Shown here piece after piece: positions 4,400-5,725 of a DNA stretch of 5,725 nucleotides. Numbering within the stretch: the stretch's first letter is position 1; each line of letters begins with the position of its first letter. The translations under genes and the position numbers were made by a program. Under the pieces are notes generated by a model. The model did not search any database, was not told the origin of the DNA, and was given only the letters and a program-made list of their open reading frames with translations. Where the stretch lies: the NCBI GenBank assembly GCA_002308495.1, contig DBVW01000024.1:12353-18077 (forward strand), written 5' to 3'. Source of the DNA: Alphaproteobacteria bacterium UBA1254. GTDB lineage: Bacteria > Pseudomonadota > Alphaproteobacteria > RF32 > CAG-239.

Positions 4400-5725
4400 T
4401 TATTCGCCCAGATGAGGCATCGTTGCTTCGGCCTTTAAGGCTTTAACAAATTCATCAAGACTTATCACCTCTTGCTTTTCAGAGCCTAAGCGACGAACCG
4501 TTACGGTCTTGTTATCACGCTCTTTTGCCCCGACAACCGCAATAACAGGTATCTTTGCCAAGCTGTGTTCACGCACTTTGTAGTTGATTTTTTCGTTTCT
4601 TAAATCAGCTTCGGCCGATAGCCCTGCTTTCTTTAACGTTTGAACAACTTCTTTTGCGTAATCGTCAAATTCGCTGATAATCGGTGCAACCATCACTTGA
4701 AGCGGTGAGAGCCAAAGCGGTAATTTGCCAGCGTGATTTTCAATCAAAATGCCTAAGAAACGCTCGATTGAACCGAACAATGCACGGTGCAACATCACAG
4801 GTCTGTGCTTTTCACCGTCTTCGCCGATATAAGAAATATCAAAGCGTTCGGGCAAATTCATATCAACCTGAATTGTGCCGCATTGCCACTCGCGCCCGAT
4901 AGCATCTTTTAAGATAAATTCAAGTTTCGGACCATAAAAAGCGCCCTCGCCCGGATTAATTTCATATTTATATCCGTGAGAGGTTAAAGCATTTGCCAGC
5001 GCATTTTCGCACAAATCCCAAATTTCATCCGAACCGATACGATAAATGCTGTCAGGACGCGTTGAAAGATAAATTTTCACATCTTCAAAACCAAAGTCTT
5101 TATAAATATCCAAAATCAGCTTTAATGTTGTAATGCACTCTTCTTCCATTTGTTCCGGCGTGCAGAAAATGTGCGCATCATCTTGCGTAAATTCGCGAAC
5201 ACGCATCAACCCCATCAAAGCACCCGAGGCTTCATAGCGGTTAACCTTGCCGAATTCTGCCACACGAAGCGGCAAGTCGCGGTAAGATTTAATGCCTTGT
5301 TTATAAACGAGTAATCCGCCCGGACAGTTCATCGGTTTAATGCAAAACCACTTTTTATCTTCCGTTTGCCCCGAATAGTTATGTGCGCCGTATTTATCCC
5401 AGTGTCCGGATATTTCCCACAAAACACGGTCCATCACACGCGGGGTTGAGATTTCGATATAGCCGTTGTTCTCTTGGCGGTTTCTCATATATTCAATCAG
5501 CTTGCGATAGATTTTATAGCCTTTATCGTGCCAGAACACAGCACCGGGCGCATACTCCGGCTCAAAATGGAACAAATCCATTTCTTTTCCAAGCTTTCTG
5601 TGATCGCGCTTGGCTGCTTCTTCAAGCATATCCAAATAAGCTTTCAAATCTTTTTTATCAGCCCAAGCCGTTGCATAAATACGCTGCAACATTTCATTAT
5701 TTGAATCACCGCGCCAATAAGCACC
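4400..5725 (-). CDS. thrS: Threonyl-tRNA synthetase, C-terminal part
   Basis: ThrRS activates threonine with ATP and charges tRNA-Thr in the cytosol. The 441 codons present run from [21 protein letters not shown] at the right edge to the stop at 4402-4400; the N-terminal TGS and editing domains lie outside. The ATG at 5692 is internal, not the start. The class II catalytic core is complete. The zinc ligands are Cys in MNCPGG (5326-5324), His in TQDDAHIF (5173-5171) and His in MLHRALFGS (4789-4787). Motif 2 is [20 protein letters not shown] and motif 3 is [11 protein letters not shown] with its Arg. The C-terminal anticodon-binding domain starts around WLSPLQVMV and carries [15 protein letters not shown]. 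The residue after CPG is Gly where E. coli has His; this is not a zinc ligand. A hairpin terminator follows the stop. Confidence 0.97.
   Translation of the reverse strand, partial: GAYWRGDSNNEMLQRIYATAWADKKDLKAYLDMLEEAAKRDHRKLGKEMDLFHFEPEYAPGAVFWHDKGYKIYRKLIEYMRNRQENNGYIEISTPRVMDRVLWEISGHWDKYGAHNYSGQTEDKKWFCIKPMNCPGGLLVYKQGIKSYRDLPLRVAEFGKVNRYEASGALMGLMRVREFTQDDAHIFCTPEQMEEECITTLKLILDIYKDFGFEDVKIYLSTRPDSIYRIGSDEIWDLCENALANALTSHGYKYEINPGEGAFYGPKLEFILKDAIGREWQCGTIQVDMNLPERFDISYIGEDGEKHRPVMLHRALFGSIERFLGILIENHAGKLPLWLSPLQVMVAPIISEFDDYAKEVVQTLKKAGLSAEADLRNEKINYKVREHSLAKIPVIAVVGAKERDNKTVTVRRLGSEKQEVISLDEFVKALKAEATMPHLGE

Noticed and set aside
3991..4415. Open frames across the terminators, the GC island and tRNA-Gly (plus 3991-4188, plus 4143-4415, minus 4151-4375)
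   Set aside because: They translate terminator stems and tRNA sequence, lack convincing ribosome sites, and give peptides of the sort that arise spuriously from tRNA genes.
5310..5326. Gly instead of His after CPG in ThrRS as a damaged active site
   Set aside because: All three zinc ligands and the motif 2 and 3 arginines are intact, and that position is not a zinc ligand; it looks like natural family variation.
4684..5704. Plus frames within thrS (4684-4902 and 5474-5704)
   Set aside because: Shadows of the well-conserved thrS reading frame on the opposite strand.

Overview
The window reads as chromosomal DNA of a low-GC alphaproteobacterium. MurA and threonyl-tRNA synthetase (ThrRS) are both of ordinary bacterial type. 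The ThrRS segment has an alphaproteobacterial look (GAYWRGDS..., [16 protein letters not shown]), and a short lysine/arginine-rich protein overlaps the murA start, an arrangement I associate with alphaproteobacteria. An AT-rich gut or host-associated lineage is a reasonable guess, but the placement is inference from sequence appearance only.

Layout. Positions 1-436, minus strand: the first 98 codons of murA, preceded by and overlapping a 51-residue charged protein. Positions 437-599: a divergent control region whose two promoters overlap at their -35 boxes. Positions 600-1385, plus strand: an unrecognised 261-residue helical protein with at least three internal repeats, closed by a strong terminator and lying between two copies of a 31-bp direct repeat. 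Positions 1590-3459, plus strand: a two-gene operon of an iron-sulfur-flavoprotein-like FMN protein and a sodium:solute symporter, with a large inverted repeat around its promoter -35 box. Positions 3563-3973, plus strand: an unrecognised 136-residue protein with a good promoter overlaid by a second inverted repeat. Positions 3974-4399: no protein gene; two strong bidirectional terminators, a 19-nt copy of a tRNA 3' end, a GC-richer island with hairpins, and an intact tRNA-Gly(GCC) on the minus strand. Positions 4400-5725, minus strand: the C-terminal 441 codons of thrS, which runs off the right edge.

Functionally this is housekeeping (peptidoglycan precursor synthesis, Gly decoding, Thr-tRNA charging) interleaved with small accessory units. 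The flavoprotein/symporter operon is the only pair that looks co-transcribed and possibly co-functional. No CRISPR array, transposase, toxin-antitoxin pair or defence system is visible. The least explained parts are the repeat-flanked helical-repeat protein, the two operator-like dyads and the duplicated tRNA-end/terminator segment with its GC-rich island.
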